Below, in pieces: positions 1 to 5,182 of a DNA stretch of 5,182 bases. The translations under genes were made by a program, and so were the position numbers. The notes beneath the pieces are model-generated. The model saw nothing but the letters and a program-made list of their open reading frames with translations, was not told the origin of the DNA and searched no databases. Location of the stretch: assembly GCA_013298375.1 (NCBI GenBank), contig JAAFHM010000182.1, positions 3,792 to 8,973 of the forward strand. The letters run 5' to 3'. This DNA is from Ignavibacteria bacterium. GTDB lineage: Bacteria > Bacteroidota > Ignavibacteria > Kapaibacteriales > UBA4661. How positions within the stretch are numbered: position 1 is the first letter of the stretch; the number at the start of each line of letters is the position of its first letter.

Positions 1-59
1 CCAACAAACACCGACCCAAAATTAAGCATCGTTGGAGTGGCGCTCACAGATGTTGCAAG
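1..59 (-). other. Start of a second ASH-like domain, cut by the window edge (residues 1698-1717)
   Basis: It reads SATPTMLNFGSVFVG at 1703-1717, the same opening signature as the preceding domain (P-T-x-x-N-F-G-x-V-x-V-G). The last codon is split by the edge, but its first two bases (GG on the coding strand) fix it as Gly. The tandem arrangement shows that the protein continues for at least one more domain of about 110 residues. Confidence 0.75.
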
Positions 60-3000
60 CGCTTGCCCTTGCACCGCAACAGGCACGGCAACGCTTCCCG
101 CGAAACCCGATGTAACCACGCCCGTCATAGGCGTATTTGCCGTTGGTGCGTAGCGCACAAAAAATGTCTGTGTAAGTGTACTGCCGCTTGGGGAACTTGG
201 TGCGGCGGGCGTTGGCGTAAGCGCTATACTCGCAACGGTCACAAATGCACCACCGCCAAGGGTCGAAATGCTCAAATGCGGATGTGCTGCTGCCATCTGG
301 ACAAGCCCATTCGACGGAAGCGTCGAACCTGTGAACGTAAAAGACTGCTCTACTACTTGCCCGACGGCAACATTACCAAAATTAAACGAGGTTGGTGAGA
401 TACTCGCTAAAGCGGGGTCAACATTGAACGTATTACTCAGCGCCGTATTTACGCCAATGCGGGCGGTCAGTTGCGTCGTGCCGGAAGTGTTGTGGCGGAT
501 AGCATTTGCACCATTGAAGGTGGCAAGCCCCGCGACGGCATTTACGGTGAGCGGTCCGCCCACAAGCGCCGGAGGGTTGCTTATCTGCACTGCGCCCGCA
601 TAATCCACATCCACATTGCCATTCGCGTCCACCGCTCTAACACGCACGTCGGGCGTGATTTGAAGCGGGTTCAAGCCGACTGTTGTTGGTAGCACCGCTC
701 CCAAAAGAGTTGACCACGAAGGGCGGTCGGCAACGACGGTTATTCCGCTATTGCCACTCATCACGGATGCCGATGGGTTCAAAATCGTTGAACGCGGAGC
801 GGCGGACGTAAACGGCTCAGAGACAGCGTTGGTAATGGTGAAACTAAACTGAGCATTATCGGTAACGGTCGTTTTATAGCTGGCTTTGAGAACGAAATCG
901 ACCGTACCATTGTCGGCAGCCGTCGCATTGGCAGCCCGCAATGCCGATGGAATCACCAAGGTCACGCTTGCTGCTGCCGGCACTTCATGGAGTTTGACCG
1001 AACCGCTAGCATCATACAAGGCGATATTGTCTAATGGCGCAGGATTTGTGATGGTCATGGTCACTTGCTGCAAGACCGTTGGTAGATTGTCGCCGTCGTT
1101 CAATGGCACTGCCGCTACGCCGCCATCGCGCAAGCGGAATCGCCATACGTCAGGCATTGCGGCAGTAACGGTGCCAGATGTATGCGCGATATAGGGGATG
1201 GTCGTGGACGGCGTAAAACCGGGATCGGGGATAATGTCGCTAAAGCTGATACAGGGCGGCACACCGACAATAACGACCCCGATCGTATTGTTAGGAACAT
1301 AGGTTGTTCCGAAATTGACGGGTTGGCAGGAAAAATCCCACGTTCCCGTGACGTTGATGTAGTACACACCAGGAGTAGCGGGAGCATTGAACATCGGTGT
1401 GCGCGTACCTGTGGCATTGAAGGGAAACGAGCCGATACAATCCCGAAAAACATTCGAGGTGCTGGCGGAGTTCAGTCCGACATAAATTTGCGTAACACAG
1501 CCTGGGCAGTACGTTGGGAAGGCTCCGATACCTTGATAGTTGTAGGTGAGCGTCAAGGCGGTGCTGGGATTCACATACACCAGATTTGTTCCCGCGCCAG
1601 CCAAAATTCCCCCTCCCGTCAGGCTCACTCCCGTATAACGAATGGTGCGCTCATACAAGGAAACATCAACCATCGTCGGCGGTGCTGCTGTCAAACAACC
1701 CGCACCGCCTGTTGTGGTAACGTTTCCCGTCAGAAGTTGTCCCGTCAGATATGATGGTGTCGCCATTGTACCTGTGTACGAATAAACATCAATGGCATAT
1801 TCTGTTCCGGCAGTTAGAAGAGGATTTGCAAATATTCCCGTAGAAGCACTATTGGAAATAACCGTTCCCACGCCAAGCGCCGAACCAATCGCAGGAAGTA
1901 CGCCGTTGGTAGGTGATGTTGACGGTGAGGATGCCAGACGGCGCACAACGACATAGCCTGTCGGCACGGGCGTAGGAGCCGTGAAACTCGCATCAAAACT
2001 GGTGTTTGTGATATTGCTAAAAACTAAACCTGTCGCGGGCTGCGCACCTTGCCCCGTTGTGAAAAACATTGGGGCTGCGGGTGTTGTGAGAATATCGCTG
2101 GTGATGACATTAAACCCGCCGCCATAGCCCGTTGGACCGACGCTATTATATGGTCCATTAGAAGTTCCTGCATCACGCCGCCCAACGACGGTGCTGGCAG
2201 CAAAGTTTGCCGGACGTTGAAGAGTGACGCTTGCCCCTGCGCCGTACGCGCCCCCCGTGACGTTGGTCAGCCAATATTCCGTCGTACTGGGGCTTGTTAA
2301 GCCGACACCGGAGCTTCCCATCGGATTCACATTGAAGGCACTCGCCGCGACCGTCACCGCGCCGGGATTGGTGAAAGAAAGCGGCAAATACTGTCCGCCA
2401 CGACCCGTTGGGAAGAGATAAACACCTGCGGCGGTCATAGTGCGGATAAGTGGTCCGTCAATATAGCCGTTTGTGCGCACGACGGCTGTCGGAGCGGTGT
2501 TGGTGACGGTGAGGGAGTTTGGGGCGCTCGTCGTAATATTGCCACCATTCATCGTCAGCGTACCTGTCGTGGCAATGACGATGGGAGCGCCAAGCGCGAC
2601 TGCTCCTGAGCCTCCAGCCATGGTGAAGTTGTTCAGCGTTTGTTCCGCAATGGTGGGACCAAAGCGGAGATCATTCGTCACGGTATTGTTGATGGTGAAA
2701 TCGTTATTGAATGCTTGAAAATAGCCGCCTGCACTGTTGACGAGTGGACCATTCAAAACTAAACCATTCCCCGCACCGCCATTTATTGAGTAGATTGTCG
2801 TACCAACAAGCGTGAATGTCCCCCCAACCGTTTTGGTTGTTCCCATTTGCTGAACGATGGCAGCACCACTAGCAATGGTTACGGCACCAGGCATCGCATT
2901 CGGAAATTCACTCCCGGTGGTCAGCCCTGTCACACCAAGATACGAAAGGACAGCCATTGGTGAAAAAGTCGGTGTCCCTGTTCTGATGGGCAGCGTTCCA

Positions 3001-5150
3001 CCGTTGTAGAGAAGAGAAAATGTTCCGCCGTTGTTGACTGTGAGTGTATTCAAACCAGAAATTGTCCCGCCATCGGCAAGACGAAAATCTGCGCCATTTT
3101 GGACGTTATGTACTGGCGTAGCAGCATTCAAGGCAAGATTCCCACTGACACCAACACGAAATAAGCCTGTATTAACGGTGAGGGTTCCATTTTGATTTCG
3201 CGTCGGTGCAGCTGACAAAAGAACGAGGTTTCCCGCCCCTTTATCAATCGTGACATTACCATCCATTGTGCCTTTCCATTCCGCACCAACAACTTTTCCT
3301 GTTGCACCTGTGTAAAGCAGCGTTCCCCGTGCGCCCGTACCATCGTATGATACCGCAGTACCCGAGACAATGCCATCATCCTGTATTTCCAGCGTTCCGG
3401 AGCTTCCGACATCAATCGTGCCATTATTTGTGAGCGTCGTAGAAGCAGGAACAATCAATCTTCCGGATGATGCAACGGTTAGTGTGCGTGTCGCGGCAAC
3501 GGTGTGTGTGCCGCCGGAAAGAAGCGTCATGGTGCCAGCCGGAGGTCCTGTCCCAATGACGAGTGTGCCTTGTTGATGGTCGAGATTGCCGACGGTGACA
3601 GCGCCTGTGAGCGAAGCGGCACACGTTGCCCCGGAACGTAGAGTCGATATCGTTCCTGTGAAATACGTGCAGTTGATAAGAGGATTATTCTGAATGAGAA
3701 CTACACTCGCAGCATTGCTGGCATCGACTTTACCACTACCAAGACCTGTGAAAAACGGCATAGCTGCGCTATTGATGGTAAGGGTGTTTGCCCCAAGAAC
3801 GAGATTGCCCGTGTTCGTCATAGCAATTGTATTATTGACCGTCAAACTATTGGTAAGTCCGACATTGGCGTTATGATTTATTTCCAAATTGCCTACTTGC
3901 GCCCCCACGAACCATGCGGCTTGCAGCGTTGGTCGTTGGATTTCTATTGTTGAGCCGTTTTGTGCTGTAATAAGTCCAGTTGGGCTTAAAGTCAATACGC
4001 CATTTCCCAAAATTGCTCGACGTGGTGAGGGGATAATAATTCCTGCTCCGGCTGTTGAATTTAAGTTGCCGGCGAGAAAGACATTAGAGCCGAAAGTAAC
4101 GTTGCTATTACCGAAGTCGATATTCCCTTGCATAGGCGCAGGAAATGCAGGAAACATTTGTGACGTGGTTATCCCCGACCAAGGACCCAAAAAGACAAGT
4201 GAAGCTGCTGCTGCGTAGGTAATATTACTGGAACCAGCCACAGTTCCCGATACAACCAAACTAAGCTGACCACCATTCATGGTGAGTGGTTGATTGAGCG
4301 TAAGAGTTGCAGACACCCAGATTTCTCCGCCTGCTATGGTGTTGGGACTACCCCCAAATATAATGTTCGACCCTGAACCAGAAATTAATCGTGGATTCGT
4401 CGGCGTACCTGACATTGAGAACCCTCCACCGAATGTGAGATTTCGAGTCATCAAGTCATTAATTTTTCCGCCACTGAGAGTCGTCGCGCCAGAAATAATA
4501 GCGTTATTGGGCAAGACGAGGTTTGTATTGATAGCTTTATTCACAATCAGATTGCAAGGCAGTGTGCCAGAGGCAGGAAATTCTATCCCGGCTGTGCGGT
4601 CGGTGGTGCCGATATATTCGAGTGTTGCCATGGCATTGTAATTCGTTGTTCCTGCGCTGCCAGTCAGTGTGCCATTGTCCACCAGTCGAAGCCTTCCGGT
4701 ACCAGCAATGGTCAATGCCACACTCGTTGCGGTATAGTTCGCCCCAGCGCCAATTTCCATTGTTGCGCCAGGTTCGATCGTGGTTGCCGATACGCCATCA
4801 TTGGAACTGCTGCCGCCAAGCAACCGTAAAATTTCGCCAGTCTGAATATGAAGAGTCCTCCCCGTGTTATTTGTGAGCGTATTAATGCCTGCTCCGGGAA
4901 TATTGATTAGTACAATGTTTGCACTAGTAGCGGGAAAGGTAACATTATCGGCTGCGCCAGAAGGAATACCCATTGGAGTCCAATTGCTCATAACATTCCA
5001 CGATTGTGTGCCAGTGCCACCAGCCCATGTGTAGTTTGTCGCTTTCATCACCGTAGAGCAGCAACAGATAGCAACAATAGCAAGAAGAGTTTTCCGTAGA
5101 ACTGTGAACACATCTAAGCGGAATGGGCGAGAAGAAAGGAGCATTTTCAT
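1..5150 (-). CDS. Giant modular secreted/surface protein, beta-solenoid plus Fn3/Ig/ASH-like domains; C-terminus beyond window
   Basis: A single frame runs without a stop from the ATG at 5148-5150 to the window edge, giving at least 1717 residues. Read codon by codon, it keeps protein-like sense throughout. The order is: signal peptide (1-37), W-x-G-G cap motif (about 38-72), Gly/Asn/Thr-rich beta-solenoid-like region (to about 885), GYIDGPLIR module (886-1030), fibronectin III-like domain (1038-1130), Cys-bearing beta domain (about 1150-1302), RDGG domain (about 1303-1440), Ig-like domain (about 1490-1577), ASH/choice-of-anchor-D-like domain (1580-1697) and the start of a second one. No catalytic motif is visible, so a structural, adhesive or surface-display role is inferred. 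Proteins of this build in Bacteroidota-related bacteria often end in a type IX secretion sorting domain, which would lie past base 1. The start was chosen because a signal peptide follows it, but the frame stays open upstream. I do not recognise a named gene. Confidence 0.95.
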   Translation of the reverse strand, partial: MKMLLSSRPFRLDVFTVLRKTLLAIVAICCCSTVMKATNYTWAGGTGTQSWNVMSNWTPMGIPSGAADNVTFPATSANIVLINIPGAGINTLTNNTGRTLHIQTGEILRLLGGSSSNDGVSATTIEPGATMEIGAGANYTATSVALTIAGTGRLRLVDNGTLTGSAGTTNYNAMATLEYIGTTDRTAGIEFPASGTLPCNLIVNKAINTNLVLPNNAIISGATTLSGGKINDLMTRNLTFGGGFSMSGTPTNPRLISGSGSNIIFGGSPNTIAGGEIWVSATLTLNQPLTMNGGQLSLVVSGTVAGSSNITYAAAASLVFLGPWSGITTSQMFPAFPAPMQGNIDFGNSNVTFGSNVFLAGNLNSTAGAGIIIPSPRRAILGNGVLTLSPTGLITAQNGSTIEIQRPTLQAAWFVGAQVGNLEINHNANVGLTNSLTVNNTIAMTNTGNLVLGANTLTINSAAMPFFTGLGSGKVDASNAASVVLIQNNPLINCTYFTGTISTLRSGATCAASLTGAVTVGNLDHQQGTLVIGTGPPAGTMTLLSGGTHTVAATRTLTVASSGRLIVPASTTLTNNGTIDVGSSGTLEIQDDGIVSGTAVSYDGTGARGTLLYTGATGKVVGAEWKGTMDGNVTIDKGAGNLVLLSAAPTRNQNGTLTVNTGLFRVGVSGNLALNAATPVHNVQNGADFRLADGGTISGLNTLTVNNGGTFSLLYNGGTLPIRTGTPTFSPMAVLSYLGVTGLTTGSEFPNAMPGAVTIASGAAIVQQMGTTKTVGGTFTLVGTTIYSINGGAGNGLVLNGPLVNSAGGYFQAFNNDFTINNTVTNDLRFGPTIAEQTLNNFTMAGGSGAVALGAPIVIATTGTLTMNGGNITTSAPNSLTVTNTAPTAVVRTNGYIDGPLIRTMTAAGVYLFPTGRGGQYLPLSFTNPGAVTVAASAFNVNPMGSSGVGLTSPSTTEYWLTNVTGGAYGAGASVTLQRPANFAASTVVGRRDAGTSNGPYNSVGPTGYGGGFNVITSDILTTPAAPMFFTTGQGAQPATGLVFSNITNTSFDASFTAPTPVPTGYVVVRRLASSPSTSPTNGVLPAIGSALGVGTVISNSASTGIFANPLLTAGTEYAIDVYSYTGTMATPSYLTGQLLTGNVTTTGGAGCLTAAPPTMVDVSLYERTIRYTGVSLTGGGILAGAGTNLVYVNPSTALTLTYNYQGIGAFPTYCPGCVTQIYVGLNSASTSNVFRDCIGSFPFNATGTRTPMFNAPATPGVYYINVTGTWDFSCQPVNFGTTYVPNNTIGVVIVGVPPCISFSDIIPDPGFTPSTTIPYIAHTSGTVTAAMPDVWRFRLRDGGVAAVPLNDGDNLPTVLQQVTMTITNPAPLDNIALYDASGSVKLHEVPAAASVTLVIPSALRAANATAADNGTVDFVLKASYKTTVTDNAQFSFTITNAVSEPFTSAAPRSTILNPSASVMSGNSGITVVADRPSWSTLLGAVLPTTVGLNPLQITPDVRVRAVDANGNVDVDYAGAVQISNPPALVGGPLTVNAVAGLATFNGANAIRHNTSGTTQLTARIGVNTALSNTFNVDPALASISPTSFNFGNVAVGQVVEQSFTFTGSTLPSNGLVQMAAAHPHLSISTLGGGAFVTVASIALTPTPAAPSSPSGSTLTQTFFVRYAPTANTPMTGVVTSGFAGSVAVPVAVQGQALATSVSATPTMLNFGSVFV
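60..413 (-). other. ASH / choice-of-anchor-D-like domain (residues 1580-1697)
   Basis: It opens with ISPTSFNFGNVAVG (1584-1597), the well-known (L/I)-x-P-x-x-x-x-F-G-x-V-x-V-G signature of ASH-type and choice-of-anchor-D Ig-fold modules. Strands QSFTFTG, HLSIS and FFVRYAPTA follow (the last akin to the F-x-V-x-F-x-P-T of the family). The domain ends with GSVAVPVAVQGQA, the usual final strand. Such modules are commonly found in tandem just before the C-terminal sorting region, and a second one begins right after this one. Confidence 0.75.
420..683 (-). other. Ig-like domain, invasin/Big-like (about residues 1490-1577)
   Basis: It reads DVRVRAVDANGNVDVDYAG from D1501, with the A-V-D-x-x-G-N turn at 1506-1512. 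GPLTVNAVAGLATFNG follows, then TQLTARIG and a closing NTFNV. The V-x-A-V-D-A-x-G-N ... G-x-A-T-F ... L-T-A series is the standard outline of bacterial Ig-like/filamin-type domains in adhesins. The stretch before it (residues 1441-1489) is a Ser/Thr/Pro-containing linker without clear motifs. Confidence 0.65.
831..1244 (-). other. RDGG / DNLPT beta domain (about residues 1303-1440)
   Basis: After FSDIIPD, the segment VWRFRLRDGG (1335-1344) and LNDGDNLPTVLQQVTMTI (1350-1367) form a characteristic pair. ALYDASGSVKL follows, and then TDNAQFSFTIT, which closes the domain (D1431 to F1437). The pattern F-x-(I/L)-x-D-G-G ... D-x-D-x-x-P-T ... L-Y-D ... D-N-x-Q-x-x-F recurs as a repeat unit in large secreted proteins of Bacteroidota. 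The acidic Asp-Gly loops could bind calcium, which is inference. The family assignment is from motif memory. Confidence 0.55.
1245..1703 (-). other. Cysteine-bearing beta domain with C-P-G-C motif (about residues 1150-1302)
   Basis: Six of the nine cysteines of the mature visible protein fall here: C1152, C1215, C1218, C1238, C1275 and C1300. The core reads TLTYNYQG, then TYCPGCVTQIYVGL (1213-1226), then FRDCIG (1236-1240), TPGVYYINVTGTWDFSCQP and finally VGVPPCISF. The C-P-G-C-x-x-Q-x-Y-x-G segment followed by A-P-x-T-P-G-x-Y-Y-I resembles a small extracellular beta-sandwich module seen in Bacteroidota secreted proteins. C1215/C1218 plus C1238 and C1275 could form disulfides in the oxidising exterior. 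Metal binding is possible but not indicated. I cannot name the family. Confidence 0.5.
1761..2039 (-). other. Fibronectin type III-like domain (residues 1038-1130)
   Basis: It opens with ATGLVFSNITNTSFDASF (1039-1056), the typical first strands of bacterial Fn3 modules. GYVVVRR (1065-1071) follows in the middle. The domain closes with the LTAGTEYAIDVYSYTG-type strand (E1117, Y1118, Y1123, Y1125), matching the L-x-x-G-T-x-Y-x-x-x-V-Y-x-Y hallmark. An insert with PTNGVLPAIGSALGVGTVI is the form seen in Bacteroidota/Ignavibacteria surface proteins (P-x-D-G ... G-x-G-T-x-I). The domain is probably a rigid spacer or a glycan- or protein-binding module outside the cell. Confidence 0.75.
2061..2495 (-). 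other. GYIDGPLIR / FPTG module (residues 886-1030)
   Basis: A strand with NGYIDGPLIR (894-903) is followed by YLFPTGRGGQYLPLSF (911-926), a beta segment, and EYWLTNV around residue 955. The G-Y-V-x-G-P-L-x-R ... F-P-x-G ... Y-x-P-L pattern is a recurring module in long secreted proteins of Bacteroidota and relatives. There it usually links the repetitive region to the later Ig-fold domains, as it does here. The segment at 966-1030 holds VGRRDAG and a Gly/Tyr-rich loop. No enzyme motif is seen. The family has no assigned biochemical role that I can name. Confidence 0.6.
2874..2948 (-). repeat. Y-x-G...E-F-P module, copy 4 (residues 735-759)
   Basis: It reads LSYLGVTGLTTGSEFP at 735-750, then MPGAVTI at 753-759. 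Y737, G739, G746, E748, F749 and P750 match copy 1, and the strand after the loop (PGAVTI) matches the GNVTI strand of copy 3. It is the best match to copy 1 and lies near the C-terminal end of the solenoid. Confidence 0.6.
3240..3320 (-). repeat. Y-x-G...E-W module, copy 3 (residues 611-637)
   Basis: It reads LLYTGATGKVVGAEW at 611-625, then GNVTIDK at 631-637. Y613, G615, G622, E624 and the aromatic W625 line up with copies 1 and 4, with the same 11-residue spacing from Tyr to Glu. The Phe-Pro pair is replaced by Trp-Lys. Confidence 0.6.
4110..4199 (-). repeat. Y-x-G...E-F-P module, copy 2, diverged (residues 318-347)
   Basis: It reads LVFLGPWSGITTSQMFP at 318-334, followed after a proline-rich loop by GNIDFGN at 342-348. 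F320 stands in for the Tyr, G322 is kept, and M332-F333-P334 replaces the E-F-P. One extra residue lies between the aromatic and the F-P compared with copies 1, 3 and 4. This is the most diverged of the four copies. Confidence 0.5.
4536..4622 (-). repeat. Y-x-G...E-F-P module, copy 1 (residues 177-205)
   Basis: It reads LEYIGTTDRTAGIEFP at 177-192, then a loop and the strand NLIVN at 200-204. Key positions are Y179, G181, T186, G188, E190, F191 and P192. The loop carries a lone cysteine, C199, that the other copies lack. This is the first of four diverged protein-level repeats inside the solenoid. Confidence 0.6.
4935..5039 (-). other. N-terminal W-x-G-G cap motif of the solenoid (residues 38-72)
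   Basis: The mature N-terminus reads YTWAGGTGTQSWN (40-52), then NWTP (56-59), a Pro-Gly turn region and D68-N69-V70. The spacing of the three Trp (42, 51, 57), followed by a G-x-P-x-x-x-D-x-V segment, matches a common opening of large bacterial beta-helix and adhesin-like proteins (T-W-x-G-G ... W ... N-W ... P ... D-x-V). It probably forms the first coil or cap of the solenoid. The match is by memory of the motif, not by a profile search. Confidence 0.65.
5040..5150 (-). other. Signal peptide region (residues 1-37)
   Basis: Residues 1-20 form a longish basic n-region with R8, R11, R19 and K20. A hydrophobic core follows at residues 21-34 (TLLAIVAICCCSTV). A likely cleavage site lies after A37 (VMKA|TNYTW), directly before the extracellular cap motif. 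This points to Sec-dependent export across the inner membrane. The three consecutive cysteines (29-31) sit inside the core, and the residue before the first is Ile, so a lipoprotein box is not supported. An alternative start at M3 (5142-5144) would keep the same signal. The exact cleavage site is a judgement by eye. Confidence 0.8.
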
Positions 5151-5182
5151 AACAATAGACAAAATGAAGTACGCAAAATCAC
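5151..5182 (-). other. 32-base upstream flank of the gene, no ribosome binding site seen
   Basis: On the coding strand, the bases just before the ATG (GTCTATTGTT) are AT-rich and hold no GGAGG-like Shine-Dalgarno sequence. That is common in Bacteroidota and relatives. No convincing promoter box can be picked out in so short a piece. The gene's frame stays open here (ending ...FILSIV before M1), with an in-frame TTG at 5160-5162, so a start further upstream cannot be excluded. Confidence 0.4.

Larger units (their letters stand above)
2496..4934 (-). other. Repetitive beta-solenoid-like region (about residues 73-885)
   Basis: About 810 residues of alternating short beta strands and Gly/Asn turns. 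Recurring strand phrases include TLTVNNGG, TLTVASSG, GTLTVNTG, NTLTIN, TLTLNQPLTMNGG and GTLTMNGGN. An especially regular stretch around residues 578-597 reads TIDVGSSGTLEIQDDG. Charged residues are scarce and turns are Asn- and Gly-rich, as in parallel beta-helix or filamentous-haemagglutinin-like proteins. Four copies of a longer module are embedded here and listed separately. Only three cysteines occur (199, 494, 510). The region probably makes an extended stalk or fibre on the cell surface. A right-handed beta-helix is inferred, not shown. Confidence 0.7.

Noticed and set aside
63..692. Three overlapping plus-strand ORFs near the low-coordinate edge
   Set aside because: They overlap each other in different frames and sit opposite the Ig-like and ASH-like domains. 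Their products are Cys/Arg-rich nonsense or mirror-like low-complexity sequence.
1182..1754. Plus-strand ORF of 190 codons, the longest closed ORF here
   Set aside because: It lies wholly opposite the continuous minus-strand frame, across the Fn3-to-RDGG portion of the protein. Its translation is rich in Arg, Gly, Asp and Cys with no recognisable domain or secondary-structure pattern, as expected for an antisense shadow.
1115..3624. Minus-strand ORFs in other frames (1115-1453, 1814-1996, 3128-3454, 3424-3624)
   Set aside because: They are in frames different from the long gene and overlap it completely. Their Arg/His/Leu-rich products show no family features.
2049..4876. Series of short plus-strand ORFs of 60-115 codons
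   Set aside because: All are opposite the solenoid and its following module. Some look hydrophobic (Val/Leu/Ala-rich), but this results from reading Thr/Asn/Gly/Ser codons in antisense.
5055..5090. Possible lipoprotein signal from the C-C-C run at residues 29-31
   Set aside because: The residue before the first Cys is Ile, not Gly/Ala/Ser, and the second and third are preceded by Cys. An ordinary signal peptide cut after A37 fits better.
5151..5182. Bacteroidota-type -7 promoter box (TAnnTTTG) upstream of the start
   Set aside because: The nearest matches on the coding strand (TCATTTTG, TGATTTTG) break the TA pair, and there is no room in the window to test for a -33 box.
1..5182. CRISPR array, tandem DNA repeats, insertion sequence, tRNA or rRNA
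   Set aside because: No direct repeats of regular spacing, terminal inverted repeats, transposase motifs or RNA folds were seen. The similarity within the window is at protein level only and explained by the solenoid repeats.
1..5182. A new multi-gene system
   Set aside because: Only one gene is present and it is a modular surface protein without visible enzymatic or nucleic-acid-acting domains, so nothing supports a defence, mobile or biosynthetic system here.

Overview
The whole window is one protein-coding gene on the minus strand. Reading the complement from the ATG at 5148-5150 down to base 3, I translated all 1716 codons line by line and met no stop codon and no frameshift. The frame is still open at base 1, so the C-terminus is missing. 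It is also open, without a stop, through the 32 bases upstream of the chosen ATG. Because the frame is open at both edges, it is easily missed by a search that needs a start and a stop inside the window. The short closed ORFs on both strands are shadows of it.

The product is a giant secreted or cell-surface protein of at least 1717 residues. It is rich in Gly, Thr, Asn, Ser, Ala and Val and poor in charged residues and cysteine. The layout from N- to C-terminus (high to low coordinates) is: a signal peptide (5040-5150); an N-terminal W-x-G-G cap motif (about 4935-5039); a long repetitive beta-solenoid-like region (about 2496-4934) with four diverged copies of a Y-x-G...E-F-P module; a G-Y-x-x-G-P-L-x-R / F-P-x-G module (2061-2495); a fibronectin type III-like domain (1761-2039); a cysteine-bearing beta domain with a C-P-G-C motif (1245-1703); an R-D-G-G / D-N-L-P-T domain (831-1244); an Ig-like domain (420-683); and one complete and one cut-off ASH/choice-of-anchor-D-like domain (60-413 and 1-59).

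This set of modules is typical of very large extracellular proteins from the Bacteroidota/Chlorobiota/Ignavibacteria-Kapabacteria side of the bacterial tree. Many of these proteins leave the cell through the type IX secretion system and carry a C-terminal sorting domain. That part lies outside the window, so both the lineage and the export route are inferences. The AT-rich bases before the ATG, with no Shine-Dalgarno-like sequence, fit that lineage but do not prove it.

I found no RNA gene, mobile element, CRISPR array, second gene or multi-gene system. The points of interest are the protein's architecture, its internal repeats and its clustered cysteines.
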